Source of the DNA: Mycolicibacter hiberniae | GTDB lineage: Bacteria > Actinomycetota > Actinomycetes > Mycobacteriales > Mycobacteriaceae | Direction: 5' to 3' | Length of the DNA: 64,000 nucleotides | NCBI RefSeq assembly: GCF_010729485.1 | Contig: NZ_AP022609.1 | Location: 1,550,001-1,614,000 of the forward strand | Shown here: in pieces, positions 12,031 to 20,992 of the stretch | Numbering within the stretch: the first letter of the stretch is position 1 | Layout: each line of letters starts with the position of its first letter | Notes under the pieces: model-generated | What the model was told of the DNA's origin: nothing | Database searches by the model: none | The model's input: the letters and a program-made list of their open reading frames with translations, nothing else | Position numbers and translations under genes: made by a program

Positions 12031-13305
12031 GTGAGCGCACGCGCAGGAATCGTTGTCACCGGTACCGAGGTACTGACCGGACGGGTGGCCGACCGTAACG
12101 GACCGTGGCTGGCCGACCGGCTCCTGGAATTGGGAGTCGAGTTGGCGCACATCACGATCTGCGGCGACCGGCCCACCGACATCGAGAGCCAGCTGCGGTT
12201 CCTGGCCGCCGAGGGTGTTGACCTGATCATCACCAGCGGCGGCCTGGGGCCGACGGCCGACGACCTGACGGTCGAGACGGTGGCCAGGTTCTGCGGCCGC
12301 GACATTGTGCTCGACGAGGTTCTGGAAGCCCGGATCGCCGAGATCATCAAGCCCATGATGGCGCGATACAGCGGTCCGGGTGCCCCCGATTTCGCGACGG
12401 TCCGGGCAGCCAATCGAAAGCAGGCGATGGTCCCGGCGGGGGCGACGATCCTGGACCCGGTGGGCACCGCGCCCGGCGTGGTGGTGCCCGGCACACCGAC
12501 GGTGATGGTGCTGCCGGGGCCGCCGCGCGAGCTACAACCCATGTGGCACAAGGCGGTAGCGACCCCGGCAGTCCAACAGGCGATCGCCGGACGCACGCAT
12601 TACGCGCAGCAGATGATCCGGATGTTCGGCTTGCCGGAGTCCGGCCTGGCCGACACCCTGCGGCACGCCCAGGAGACCATCCCCGGCTTCCACCGGTTGG
12701 AGATCACCACCTGCCTGCGTCGCGGCGAACTGGAGATCGTCACCCGCTACGAGCCGGACGCGGCCGAGGCCTACCGGCAGCTGCTCGAACTCCTGCGCGA
12801 GCGCCATGCCGGGGCGATCTTTTCCGAGGACGGATCGCAGATCGACGATCTGGTGGCCTCAGCACTGGCCGGTAGACAGATCGCGACCGCCGAGTCCTGC
12901 ACCGCCGGCCTGCTGGCGGGGCGCCTGGCCGACCCGCCCGGCGCCTCGGGCTATCTGGCGGGTGGAGTCGTCTCCTATTCCAACGAGGCGAAGGTCGAAC
13001 TGCTCGGGGTCGATGCGGCATTGATCGCCGAACACGGCGCGGTGTCCGAGCCGGTCGCCGAGGCCATGGCCGCCGGCGCACTGCGCCGCTTCGGCGCCGA
13101 CACCGCGGTGGCGATCACCGGGATCGCCGGACCCGGCGGCGGGACGCCGGACAAACCGGTGGGCACCGTGTGCTTCTGCATCGCGCTTGGCGACGGCCGC
13201 AAGATCACGCGGACGACCCGGCTGCCGGGGGAGCGGGCCGACGTGCGGGAACGCTCGACGACGGTGGCCATGCATCTGCTCTACCGCGCACTGTCAAACG
13301 GCTGA
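12031..13305 (+). CDS. cinA: CinA family competence/damage-inducible protein
   Basis: A two-domain protein of 424 residues. The N-terminal MoCF-like domain carries [14 protein letters not shown] and the nucleotide-binding [10 protein letters not shown]; homologues act as ADP-ribose pyrophosphatase or on damaged NAD-type cofactors. The C-terminal domain is the pyridine-nucleotide deamidase type (NMN to NaMN), with TAESCTAG and TGIAGPGGG motifs. In M. tuberculosis, CinA (Rv1901, 430 residues) has been linked to drug tolerance. The start is GTG at 12031, 22 bases after the secreted-protein gene, so the two may be co-transcribed. Confidence 0.93.
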   Translation: MSARAGIVVTGTEVLTGRVADRNGPWLADRLLELGVELAHITICGDRPTDIESQLRFLAAEGVDLIITSGGLGPTADDLTVETVARFCGRDIVLDEVLEARIAEIIKPMMARYSGPGAPDFATVRAANRKQAMVPAGATILDPVGTAPGVVVPGTPTVMVLPGPPRELQPMWHKAVATPAVQQAIAGRTHYAQQMIRMFGLPESGLADTLRHAQETIPGFHRLEITTCLRRGELEIVTRYEPDAAEAYRQLLELLRERHAGAIFSEDGSQIDDLVASALAGRQIATAESCTAGLLAGRLADPPGASGYLAGGVVSYSNEAKVELLGVDAALIAEHGAVSEPVAEAMAAGALRRFGADTAVAITGIAGPGGGTPDKPVGTVCFCIALGDGRKITRTTRLPGERADVRERSTTVAMHLLYRALSNG

Positions 13306-13353
13306 CTCCTGCCGCCTCCGGTGGTATGAACATCACACCGAGGAGTTGCAGGT

Positions 13354-14808
13354 GTGAACACGTGGCTGAACGGTTCGGGGTATTGGCTGGGCCGCATGGT
13401 GCTCGAACGCGGCATCGCGGCCATCTACGTCATCGCCTTTGTTGCCGCCGCCCGCCAGTTTCGCGCCCTGATCGGGGAACACGGCATGCTGCCGGTCCCG
13501 CGGTACCTGCGCCGACGCTCATTCCGGCAGGCCCCCAGCCTCTTTCATCTGCACTACTCTGATCGCTTCTTCGCCGGCCTGTGCTGGCTCGGTGCCGGCG
13601 TGGCCGCAGCTTTGGCGCTCGGCGCCGGGGAGCGGGTCCCGCTGTGGGCGGTGATGGTGATCTGGCTGGCGCTGTGGGCGCTGTACCTGTCGATCGTGAA
13701 CGTCGGGCAGACCTGGTACGCGTTCGGCTGGGAGTCGATTCTGCTGGAATGCGGGCTTTTGGCCGTGTTCTTGGGCAACGACCGGCTTGCACCACCGGTG
13801 CTGGTCATGTGGCTGGCGCGGTGGCTGCTGTTTCGGATCGAGTTCGGTGCGGGGCTGATCAAGTTGCGCGGCGACTCCTGCTGGCGCAACCTGACCTGCC
13901 TGTACTACCACCACGAAACCCAGCCCATGCCCGGGCCGTTGAGCTGGTTCTTCCACCACCTGCCCAAACCGCTGCACCGCATCGAGGCAGCGGGAAACCA
14001 TGTCGCTCAACTCGTGGTCCCGTTCGGGCTGTTCGCCCCCCAGCCCGTCGCCGGAGTCGCCGCCGGGATCATCATCGTCACCCAGTTGTGGCTGGTGGCC
14101 TCGGGAAACTTCGCCTGGCTGAACTGGATCACGATCGTCCTTGCCGCCGGCGCCCTCGACCAGGCGTGGTTCACCGAACGGATTGCGGGTCTGCAGCCGG
14201 CGCCGCTGCCGCAGGCCCCGCTGTGGTTCGCCGGCCTGGTCATGGTCTACGCCGCGACCACGCTGATACTGAGTTACTGGCCGGTGCGCAACATGGCCTC
14301 GCGGAGTCAGCGGATGAATGCCAGTTTCAATCCGTTGCATCTGGTCAACACCTACGGTGCGTTCGGCACGGTGGGGCGTTTTCGCAGAGAACTGGTGATC
14401 GAGGGGACCACCGACGCCGCACTCACCGAGCGGACCTCATGGCGGGAATACCAGTTCAAAGGAAAACCCGGTGCGGTGCGGCGATGCCCACGCCAGTGGG
14501 CGCCCTACCACCTGCGGCTGGACTGGCTGATGTGGTTCGCCGCGCTCTCGCCCCGATACGGGCAACCGTGGTGCGAGGCGTTACTGCAACGCCTGCTGCG
14601 CAATGACCGGGACACGCTGCGCCTGTTGGGACGCAACCCGTTTCCCGACGCCCCGCCGCGCTTCGTGCGGATCTTGCTCTACGACTATCGCTTCACCACC
14701 TGGGCCGAGCGGCGACGCGACGGGGCATGGTGGCATCGCAGCCTGGTGGGCGTCTACCGGCCGCCGGTATCGGCAACCGGGGCGTCGGCGCCGCCTGAAC
14801 GCCGCTAG
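13354..14808 (+). CDS. Lipase maturation factor-like membrane protein
   Basis: A 484-residue polytopic protein of the lipase maturation factor (LMF1-like) family. It has about eight membrane helices in the first 330 residues. The family landmarks are WESILLECG, LFRIEFGAGLIKLRGDSCWRN, given here as FGAGLIKLRG and SCWRNLT, and YYHHETQPMPGPLSW. The soluble C-terminal half has EGTTD and the WAPYHLRLDWLMWF segment. The role in bacteria is unknown; in animals LMF1 helps lipases fold. GTG 13354 has AGGAG eight bases upstream. Confidence 0.85.
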   Translation: MNTWLNGSGYWLGRMVLERGIAAIYVIAFVAAARQFRALIGEHGMLPVPRYLRRRSFRQAPSLFHLHYSDRFFAGLCWLGAGVAAALALGAGERVPLWAVMVIWLALWALYLSIVNVGQTWYAFGWESILLECGLLAVFLGNDRLAPPVLVMWLARWLLFRIEFGAGLIKLRGDSCWRNLTCLYYHHETQPMPGPLSWFFHHLPKPLHRIEAAGNHVAQLVVPFGLFAPQPVAGVAAGIIIVTQLWLVASGNFAWLNWITIVLAAGALDQAWFTERIAGLQPAPLPQAPLWFAGLVMVYAATTLILSYWPVRNMASRSQRMNASFNPLHLVNTYGAFGTVGRFRRELVIEGTTDAALTERTSWREYQFKGKPGAVRRCPRQWAPYHLRLDWLMWFAALSPRYGQPWCEALLQRLLRNDRDTLRLLGRNPFPDAPPRFVRILLYDYRFTTWAERRRDGAWWHRSLVGVYRPPVSATGASAPPERR

Positions 14809-14995
14809 TCATCGCGCCAGGTCCCAATCGTCGGGCGGGACGCCCGGCGGGGCAGGCCGAAGGTGGTGGCGGTCGATGAAGGCCTTGATGAAGTGATACG
14901 GGTTGACTCGGGGTTGACCGCGCTCGAGTGCCGGCGGGGATCCATTCGACGCGTCCGGTGTTACCGAGTGCGGTGCGCGGAAACCGGGGGCCGGG
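14809..14995 (-). pseudogene. Decayed gene tail
   Basis: Reading leftwards from the DUF2834 stop, one frame gives FPRTALGNTGRVEWIPAG. Near position 14937 the protein-like sense moves to another frame, giving RVNPYHFIKAFIDRHH and ending DDWDLAR at a TGA (14809-14811). Neither part has a start codon. The joined text looks like the C-terminus of a real protein broken by a frameshift. I do not recognise the parent. Confidence 0.35.
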
Positions 14996-15424
14996 CTACC
15001 GGGTGTCGACCCACAGGGTGAGGGCCACCACCACCAGCGTGAACACGGCCAGCAGTGCCGTATCGAGGGCGCCCAGCCGTGGCGCCGAGGCGCCCTCGGC
15101 GGCCAGCCGTCGTTCGCGGGCGATCAGAAACAACGGGAACGTGAAGCTGATCGCCGTGACGAATCCGCCGAAGATGTAGGCCCACACGAACCGCACGTTG
15201 TGCTTGCGGGCTTCGGTGACCATCAAGACCGTCGCCGACAGGCCCAGCAGCAGGATGTCGGCGGTGATCGAGCGCGAGGCGGGCGTCACCGCGGTGTCCG
15301 GCAGGAACCGGGAGAATGACAAGTCGGTTCCGTTGTAGGCCAGGTTCTGGCTCCAGGTGGCGATCAACGCGGCGACGGCAATCGCGGCGTAGACACCGCA
15401 CCGGACCTTGGCGGCTGTGGTCAT
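14996..15424 (-). CDS. DUF2834-type membrane protein
   Basis: A 142-residue protein with four hydrophobic segments: VYAAIAVAALIATW, a central DILLLGLSATVLMV, an IFGGFVTAISFTFPLFLIA segment and a C-terminal LLAVFTLVVVALTLW. The N-terminal W-x-QN-x-AY pattern fits DUF2834. The function is unknown. The size and neighbourhood suggest an Rv1903 relative (134 residues). The ATG at 15424 was preferred to the longer frame, which would add a basic extension. Confidence 0.7.
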   Translation of the reverse strand: MTTAAKVRCGVYAAIAVAALIATWSQNLAYNGTDLSFSRFLPDTAVTPASRSITADILLLGLSATVLMVTEARKHNVRFVWAYIFGGFVTAISFTFPLFLIARERRLAAEGASAPRLGALDTALLAVFTLVVVALTLWVDTR

Positions 15425-15470
15425 CGGGACACGGTAACGCCTGGCGCCGCACTGCAATGCGTTTTTTGCA

Positions 15471-15902
15471 TCACAGTTCGAGCAGGACCGTCACCGGACC
15501 GTCGTTGACCGACTCCACCTGCATATGCGCTCCGAACTGCCCGGTCGCCACCTGCGCGCCCAAACGTTGCAGCGCCGCGGCGAATTCGGCGACCAGCGGT
15601 TGGGCGACCGGTCCCGGCGCGGCCGCATTCCACGACGGCCGCCGGCCCTTGGCGGTGTCGGCGTACAGCGTGAACTGACTGACCACCAGAATCGGTGCGC
15701 CGACATCGGCTGCCGACTTCTGATCGTCGAGAATGCGTAACTGCCAGAGCTTTTCGGCCAGACGCTGCGCTTTGGCAGCGTCGTCGGTGTGGGTCACGCC
15801 GACCAGGGCGAGCAGGCCCTGGCCCTGCGGATCAATCTTCCCGACCGTGCGACCGTCGACGCTGACGCGGGCCGACAGGACCCGCTGAACCAGAACTCGC
15901 AC
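15471..15902 (-). CDS. dtd: D-aminoacyl-tRNA deacylase
   Basis: A 143-residue protein that removes D-amino acids (and glycine) from mischarged tRNAs in the cytosol. The family marks are MRVLVQRV at the start, LALVGV, the active-site SQFTLYAD, and the cross-subunit Gly-cisPro-like region GPVTVLLEL at the end. The length is typical. M. tuberculosis has it next to the Rv1898-type gene, as here, with the two divergent and 53 bases apart. Confidence 0.95.
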   Translation of the reverse strand: MRVLVQRVLSARVSVDGRTVGKIDPQGQGLLALVGVTHTDDAAKAQRLAEKLWQLRILDDQKSAADVGAPILVVSQFTLYADTAKGRRPSWNAAAPGPVAQPLVAEFAAALQRLGAQVATGQFGAHMQVESVNDGPVTVLLEL

Positions 15903-15955
15903 GGCCTCGATGCTAGGTAGGCTCGCTGTAACGGGGGCAAGGAGGGGTGATCGCG

Positions 15956-16273
15956 GTGTCGGTGCTCGTGGCGTTCTCGGTGACGCCGCTGGGAGTGGGC
16001 GAGGGAGTCGGCGAGATCGTCGCCGAAGCGGTCCGGGTCGTTCGGGAGTCCGGGTTGCCCAACCACACCGATGCGATGTTCACCGTGATCGAAAGCGACA
16101 GTTGGGCCGAGGCGATGGCGGTGGTGCAGCGGGCCGTGGAAGCCGTGGCGGCACGCTCACCTCGGGTGAGCACCGTCATCAAAGCCGACTGGCGCGACGG
16201 CGCGGTGGACGCGATGACCGCCAAGGTCGAATCGGTGGAGCGCCACCTGGCGACACCGTCGGAACCTAATTGA
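15956..16273 (+). CDS. MTH1187/YqgV-type thiamine-binding protein
   Basis: A 105-residue ferredoxin-like protein related to Rv1898. The family opens with [11 protein letters not shown] and has the FTVIE strand and a C-terminal [13 protein letters not shown] helix. Structures of relatives bind thiamine or similar ligands. An AAGGAGGGG ribosome site at 15939-15947 sits ten bases before GTG 15956, which decides against the in-frame GTG at 15947 that overlaps the site itself. Its end overlaps the convergent dipeptidase gene by eight bases. Confidence 0.85.
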   Translation: MSVLVAFSVTPLGVGEGVGEIVAEAVRVVRESGLPNHTDAMFTVIESDSWAEAMAVVQRAVEAVAARSPRVSTVIKADWRDGAVDAMTAKVESVERHLATPSEPN

Positions 16274-16937
16274 CCGCCACGTCGAGGATGGGGCGACCCA
16301 CCTGGGCGCCGGGTCCGTTGAAGTGCCACCATTCGCCGGCGTAGTAGTCCAGGCCACCGGCGCGCATCGCATCCCGCAGCAGGGCACGCTCGGCGGCGGC
16401 ATGCGCGCTGATGCCCTCGGCGAAAGCCGCGGAGTTCGGGGAGAAGTCGTCGAACCCGGTGCCCATGTCCGACAGCCGCCGGTGGGCGTCGGCGGTCGTC
16501 ACGTCGACCGATCGGCCGGTCTCATGGCTGCGAGCCAAGGTGCCGGGCCGGGCGACCCAGTTCGGGTTCGGCACCACCTCGAACATCCGCACCTGCACCT
16601 GGTGCGGCCGGTAACAGTCCCAGAACACCAGGGTCCGGCCCCGGGCGCGCAGCGCGGCGGCCGCCGTCGCCAGTCCCGGGGCCAGTGATTCGTGCACCAG
16701 ACACCGGGCGTTGGCCGGGTAGAGGCGTTCGCCGACGAAGTTGTTCGCGGTGGCGTAACGCAGATCGATGATCGCGTCGGGCACCGCGCTGCGCACGTCG
16801 ACGAATCCGGCCGCGCGGGCCGCCGGCGACACCTCGTTCCCGGGATCGGCGGCCGCGGTACCCGAGGCACCGGTCAGCAGTATCGCCATGACGATCACCA
16901 TCCGCAGACTGCGCATGCGCCCATTGTCGCGCCTCAC
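16266..16937 (-). CDS. Secreted M15-type D-Ala-D-Ala dipeptidase (VanX-like)
   Basis: A 223-residue zinc peptidase of the M15 family. The signal peptide runs to about residue 30 ([13 protein letters not shown] then TAAA). The metal site is visible as SHETGRSVD and EWWHF, giving His/Asp/His ligands and the catalytic Glu; the YRPHQVQ arginine motif is also present. It should cleave D-Ala-D-Ala or related cell-wall peptides outside the membrane. GTG 16937 overlaps the yaaA stop (GTGA), suggesting coupling; the ATG at 16916 is an alternative giving 216 residues and a tidier signal peptide. Confidence 0.87.
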   Translation of the reverse strand: MRRDNGRMRSLRMVIVMAILLTGASGTAAADPGNEVSPAARAAGFVDVRSAVPDAIIDLRYATANNFVGERLYPANARCLVHESLAPGLATAAAALRARGRTLVFWDCYRPHQVQVRMFEVVPNPNWVARPGTLARSHETGRSVDVTTADAHRRLSDMGTGFDDFSPNSAAFAEGISAHAAAERALLRDAMRAGGLDYYAGEWWHFNGPGAQVGRPILDVAVN

Positions 16938-17680
16938 GCCGGCACCACGATCGTCAACCGCCGATCTTCGCGTTCCACCCGCATCCCGGCCCGGCGTGCC
17001 ACCGTCGCGACCGCCGCGGCGTCCTGCGGTTCTGTCCTGGTGGCGGCCAGGGCCCGCGCCAGCCGGCCTTTATGGGCCTTGTTGAAGTGGCTCACCGAGA
17101 CCCGCCGGCCGTCGGGGTGTTCGGCGATCACATCGACACGAACGGCTCCGGGGATGGCGGCCAGCGCCGCATAGGACCCGGACCGCAGGTCGACCACCAG
17201 TTGGGCCTCGGCGATCTCGGCCAGCACCGGCTCCAGCACCGGGCGCCACAGTTTGGTCAACCCCGGCCGTCCGGGAAGCTTCGACGTCGCCGACAGCCGG
17301 TAGGCGGGCACCGGGTCCGTGGCGCGCAGCAGTCCGAACAGGGCGGAGCCGACCGCCAGCCGCGCGGCGGCCCGGGCGGCCGCCGCACCGCGTAGCGAGT
17401 CGACGTCGAGCGCTTCGTAGAGCACGCCGGTGTATCGGTTGATCGCCGGCGCGGTGGGAGCGTGCCGGAGCGCGGCGTTGCGCTCGATCTCGGCGTCCTG
17501 CGACGCCGACAACCCCAAGGCGCCGCGGCTGGCGTCCCGGTCGGCGGCCAGGCCGACCAACACCTCGAGAAGTTCGGCTCTCGTGTCGTTCAGTTGCGGA
17601 GCAGCCAGGGTCTCGAGGCGCAACGGTGGGCCGTCACCCCCGGCACGTTTGGTCTCCGATGGGGGCAGCAGCACGATCAC
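16934..17680 (-). CDS. yaaA: YaaA family peroxide-stress protein (DUF328)
   Basis: A 248-residue protein opening with the family marker LLPPSETK, with a later YTGVLYEAL segment, PAYRLSATSKLPG, and the DNA-binding-type SHFNKAHKGRLAR. YaaA lowers free iron and oxidative DNA damage in E. coli. It starts at GTG 17680, inside the 3' end of the PAP2 gene (47-base overlap on the same strand), so the genes form one transcription unit with the dipeptidase. Confidence 0.9.
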   Translation of the reverse strand: MIVLLPPSETKRAGGDGPPLRLETLAAPQLNDTRAELLEVLVGLAADRDASRGALGLSASQDAEIERNAALRHAPTAPAINRYTGVLYEALDVDSLRGAAAARAAARLAVGSALFGLLRATDPVPAYRLSATSKLPGRPGLTKLWRPVLEPVLAEIAEAQLVVDLRSGSYAALAAIPGAVRVDVIAEHPDGRRVSVSHFNKAHKGRLARALAATRTEPQDAAAVATVARRAGMRVEREDRRLTIVVPA

Positions 17681-18260
17681 AGGCAGACGTTAACCGAGCC
17701 GTTGCGCCGACCAGCGCGGTGGCGAGCATCGCCGCCCCCACTGTGTCGGTGAAGAAGTGGTAACCGCAGGCCACCAGCCCCAGCATGCCCAGCAGGCTCA
17801 CCGCGGCGGCGGTCAGCAGCGCCCACTGCCGGGCGGCTGCCACCACGACCATCATGCCCAGCACCGACACCAACAGCGCGGTATGGCCGCTGGGGTATTC
17901 GAGGTAGGGCCCGTTGCGCCGGTCGAAGACGTGTTTGAGCGCGGCAGTCACGGCGGTCGCGGCCAGCGGGCAGGCCAGCACCGCCGCCGCCAGCACCCAA
18001 TGCCTGCGATACAGGGCCACCGCGACGCTGGCCACCGACACCGCCAGGAGCAGCCATCCGCTGGTGAAGACCAACATCCACCGGGGCTGTGCGCCGAGCA
18101 GTGCGCCGGTGGCCCGGCTGAACCAACTGTCGAAGGGCGTCGACCCGCGGCCCACCGCCGCGCCCAGGGCCAGTGTCGCCAGCACGCCGGCCAACGGCCA
18201 CCAGCGCAGCGCGGTGGCGAGACGACGATCTATCTCCGGGGACCTATCTCTGCAGACCAA
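17634..18260 (-). CDS. PAP2-family membrane phosphatase
   Basis: A 208-residue protein with about six membrane helices and the three PAP2 motifs: KHVFDRRNGP near residue 110, YPSGHTA about ten residues later, and a GYHFFTDTVG motif near 170. PAP2 enzymes remove phosphate from lipids such as polyprenyl or phosphatidic phosphates on the outer face of the membrane. The start is TTG at 18260, with an uncertain choice because no ATG precedes the first helix. Confidence 0.87.
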   Translation of the reverse strand: MVCRDRSPEIDRRLATALRWWPLAGVLATLALGAAVGRGSTPFDSWFSRATGALLGAQPRWMLVFTSGWLLLAVSVASVAVALYRRHWVLAAAVLACPLAATAVTAALKHVFDRRNGPYLEYPSGHTALLVSVLGMMVVVAAARQWALLTAAAVSLLGMLGLVACGYHFFTDTVGAAMLATALVGATARLTSACDRAAAPIGDQTCRG

Positions 18261-18299
18261 TCTCTGGGAGCTGTGGGGACCTGGCTCGGGCGGGTCGGA

Positions 18300-18746
18300 T
18301 CAGGCCGACTTCTCGAACAGGGGCAGCAGCGCCTGACGGCGCTGGTCGTTGCCGTCGGCAAGAGCGTGCAGCGCCTGGTCCACCAAGGGCGATGTCGGGA
18401 ACATGGCGTCCTCGTCGAAGTCGCCGAGCAGGTCGTGCACCGAAGCGCTCTCGATCAGAGTCCACTCCACGCCGGCGGCGCGGCAGTCGCCGTCGAGCAC
18501 GCACAGCAGCCAGATGCCGGCGGCGGCGAACGAGGTGACGCCGCTCAGATCCAGCACCAGCGCTTCGCTGGCAAGGACAAATCGCCGGGCGTGTTCGCTG
18601 AGTTGGTCCACGTTGGTGGCGTCGATCCCGCCCCGGACCGTGATCACCGTCGCGAGGTGACGGTAGTGCGCTCGAATCTGTGCTCCGCCGCACTCGACGA
18701 CAGGGTTGATCCGCGCCGCTCCCCGTGTGGTGATGTCGATTGCCAT
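18300..18746 (-). CDS. STAS-domain protein (anti-anti-sigma type)
   Basis: A 148-residue protein with a STAS domain from about residue 30: HLATVITVRGGIDATN, then LVLDLSGVTSFAAAGIWLL, where the Ser/Thr of the STFAAAG-like loop is the usual phosphorylation site. Such proteins bind anti-sigma factors or respond to stress kinases. No partner kinase is next to it. ATG 18746 is preferred over GTG 18758 because AGGAAGG is well spaced only for the ATG. It is probably an Rv1904-type protein. Confidence 0.8.
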   Translation of the reverse strand: MAIDITTRGAARINPVVECGGAQIRAHYRHLATVITVRGGIDATNVDQLSEHARRFVLASEALVLDLSGVTSFAAAGIWLLCVLDGDCRAAGVEWTLIESASVHDLLGDFDEDAMFPTSPLVDQALHALADGNDQRRQALLPLFEKSA

Positions 18747-18843
18747 ACCAGCCCCCACCTTCCTGTGGATCGCTGCCGACGGGTGCGCCGACCTCGATGT
18801 TTCCGACGGTATGCGGCGAAGTTAAGGCGTCTTGGGCGACCGG

Positions 18844-20814
18844 TTAACGCTTTGGTGAGATATCGAACGGGTCGGTGACTCCGGTGAACGCGGTGATCTG
18901 CCCGTCGGCGTCCCGCGCGTCGCCGTCGTAGCGCAGGCGGTATCGCCCGCCGTCGACATCGTCGGGGAGTGTCCAGGTCACCGTGATGGTCGACCCGCGC
19001 CGTCCGGTGCGGCGCCAGCGGAAGGTCGTCGACCAGTCGCTGTCGTCGGCCACCGTGTCCCAGCCTTCGGGAGTCTGACGCTCCACCCGCACGTAGGTGC
19101 CGCCGCGATGCAGGTCGTTGTTCGGGTAGGCGCCGGTGAACACCGCCGACACGGTGGCGCCGGGCAGGTATTGGCGTTCCGGGGCCGCCACGACGTCGCC
19201 GAACCGCTGGCCGGCGGCCGGCGCATCGGGCTTCGGCCGGCGCCGTGAGCGCCGGCGGCGGGACGGCTCGGCGGGCCGCTTGCCGTCGGGGGCGGGCCGC
19301 TGGTCGCGCATCGCGGTGGCCAGTTCCGCTACCACCTGCTGCAGGGCCGGCAGCTCCCAGCGGCCGAACAGGGTGCTGCCGCCTTCGTAACGTTGCTCGT
19401 CGTACTCCTCCGGCGTCGTGACGTAATGCAGGTAGCCGTTGCTGTAGCCGGCCACCAGCACGTCGCGCAGCTCGGCGCCCACGATCTCGGCCACGGTGCG
19501 GCGCAGCCGCAGGCCCGCCACGATGGTGACTTCGGCGGGAATGCCGATCAGGTACAGCTGACCGATGCGCAGCAGCTGCACCGGGCCGCCCTCGGGCATC
19601 AGCAGCGACAACGCCTTGTTCAGCCGGATCCCCGGACCCACCGCGCCCTTGGGGGCGTGCGCGTCGCGCAGTCGCGGAGAGAGGCGGAAAACCGTATTGG
19701 CCACCAGCCCGTCGAAAAACCGGTTGCGGCCCTGTTTCAACAGCGGATACAGCGGTCCGGCGCCTTCGTCGGTGCCGGCCAGACAGGACGTCCCGGCCAT
19801 CGCGGGACCGGTACGGTGGGCCCGGCCGTCGCCGGTGAATTCCGGCCGCACCTCGAAGTCGGTCAGGTCCACGTAGGTGGCGCGGGCGTCAATCCCTCCG
19901 GTGACCTCGGTGCCGTGCCCCCGGGTCAGTTCGGTGGCCGCGGTCGCCTGGCGGCCCCCGATGATCCGGGTGTTCTCGAATTCGTCGTCGGTGGGTCCGC
20001 TGCCGGGCCGCCGGCCGATATTGGGCGACATGTCCCCGGAGTTGGTCTGGGCGAAGGCCGCGATGAAATCCGGTGGGGCCGGCGACAGGTAGTCGACGCC
20101 GTGGTCCAGGCGCTCGCACTGGTAGGCCGCGTACCCCTTGTTGTCCCCGCTGATCAAGGTGTTGCGGTTGGTCATGGACGTGCCGTGGGTGGCGAACCAG
20201 TTCACCGCCCCGACCAGTCGGCCATCGCGTTCGATGCGCAGCAAGGTGGTCTGGGGGTCGATCTTGTCGGGGAAGTGGGCGCGATCGGCCTCGGGGTTGC
20301 GGGCGAACGCCGACGGCGACCGATTGCTGCTGGCGTCATGCAACCGGCCCACGGCAAGGCTCAGGCTGGCCGGCGCCAGGTCGGCATGGGCCCTGTCCAC
20401 TGCTTCACAGATTCCGTCGACGATCGCGTCGAACGTCTGCTGCCGGAACCCGTGGGTGTTGGAGTTGTACAGGCGGTGATCCGAGTAGCCCCCGGGACCG
20501 CAATGGGTGTGCGTCGCGGTCAGCATCACGTTGTCAAAGGTGTAGAGCTGACCGTAGGTGTCGGCCAGGCGACCCAACACCGCGTGGTGAATGCTTTCGA
20601 CCAGCAGTGGAATTTCGCAGACCACCAGCAGCAGCCGGTTGCCGGCGGCGGCGTCGGCAATGACGAAGGCGCGGGCGCGCAGCCGATTGTGTATCCCGTC
20701 GGTCTGCTGGGAGGCCACTCCGTAGCCGAGCATTCCGCATTCGGCCGGTTCGCCGGTGATGTCGGCGATTCCGCGTCCAACCTGGTAGTCGTCTGGCATC
20801 GCTACAGTATTCAT
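18844..20814 (-). CDS. Neutral/alkaline ceramidase
   Basis: A 656-residue neutral ceramidase close to Rv0669c (637 residues). The hallmark VGRGIADITGEPAECGMLGY is at the N-terminus, shown here only by GRGIADITGE. The zinc-site motif TATHTHCGPGGY and the second metal region NWFATHGTSM follow, and the nucleophile region NSGDMSPN is near residue 260. A C-terminal beta domain follows a basic low-complexity linker (RRRRSRRRP). The enzyme splits ceramide into fatty acid and sphingosine, which implies contact with host or environmental sphingolipids. No signal peptide is visible at the ATG chosen, unlike many secreted bacterial ceramidases. Confidence 0.9.
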   Translation of the reverse strand: MNTVAMPDDYQVGRGIADITGEPAECGMLGYGVASQQTDGIHNRLRARAFVIADAAAGNRLLLVVCEIPLLVESIHHAVLGRLADTYGQLYTFDNVMLTATHTHCGPGGYSDHRLYNSNTHGFRQQTFDAIVDGICEAVDRAHADLAPASLSLAVGRLHDASSNRSPSAFARNPEADRAHFPDKIDPQTTLLRIERDGRLVGAVNWFATHGTSMTNRNTLISGDNKGYAAYQCERLDHGVDYLSPAPPDFIAAFAQTNSGDMSPNIGRRPGSGPTDDEFENTRIIGGRQATAATELTRGHGTEVTGGIDARATYVDLTDFEVRPEFTGDGRAHRTGPAMAGTSCLAGTDEGAGPLYPLLKQGRNRFFDGLVANTVFRLSPRLRDAHAPKGAVGPGIRLNKALSLLMPEGGPVQLLRIGQLYLIGIPAEVTIVAGLRLRRTVAEIVGAELRDVLVAGYSNGYLHYVTTPEEYDEQRYEGGSTLFGRWELPALQQVVAELATAMRDQRPAPDGKRPAEPSRRRRSRRRPKPDAPAAGQRFGDVVAAPERQYLPGATVSAVFTGAYPNNDLHRGGTYVRVERQTPEGWDTVADDSDWSTTFRWRRTGRRGSTITVTWTLPDDVDGGRYRLRYDGDARDADGQITAFTGVTDPFDISPKR

Positions 20815-20992
20815 AACGCCGTGCTGCACATCGTCGCCGACGCACCGGCCGACAACTTCTCCCGCGTCAATCTGCGCTGCTAGTCTGCGAGGGCTGCCGG
20901 CTACCGGGTTGTGGCTGCTGATCGTCGAGGCATCTCGACGGGCCCGCACCGAGGCAGTCTGGACAAGCGGAGCCCACCGGCGAAAGAGTGTT

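Noticed and set aside
19393..20883. 496-codon open frame on the plus strand
   Set aside because: It is antisense to the ceramidase gene.
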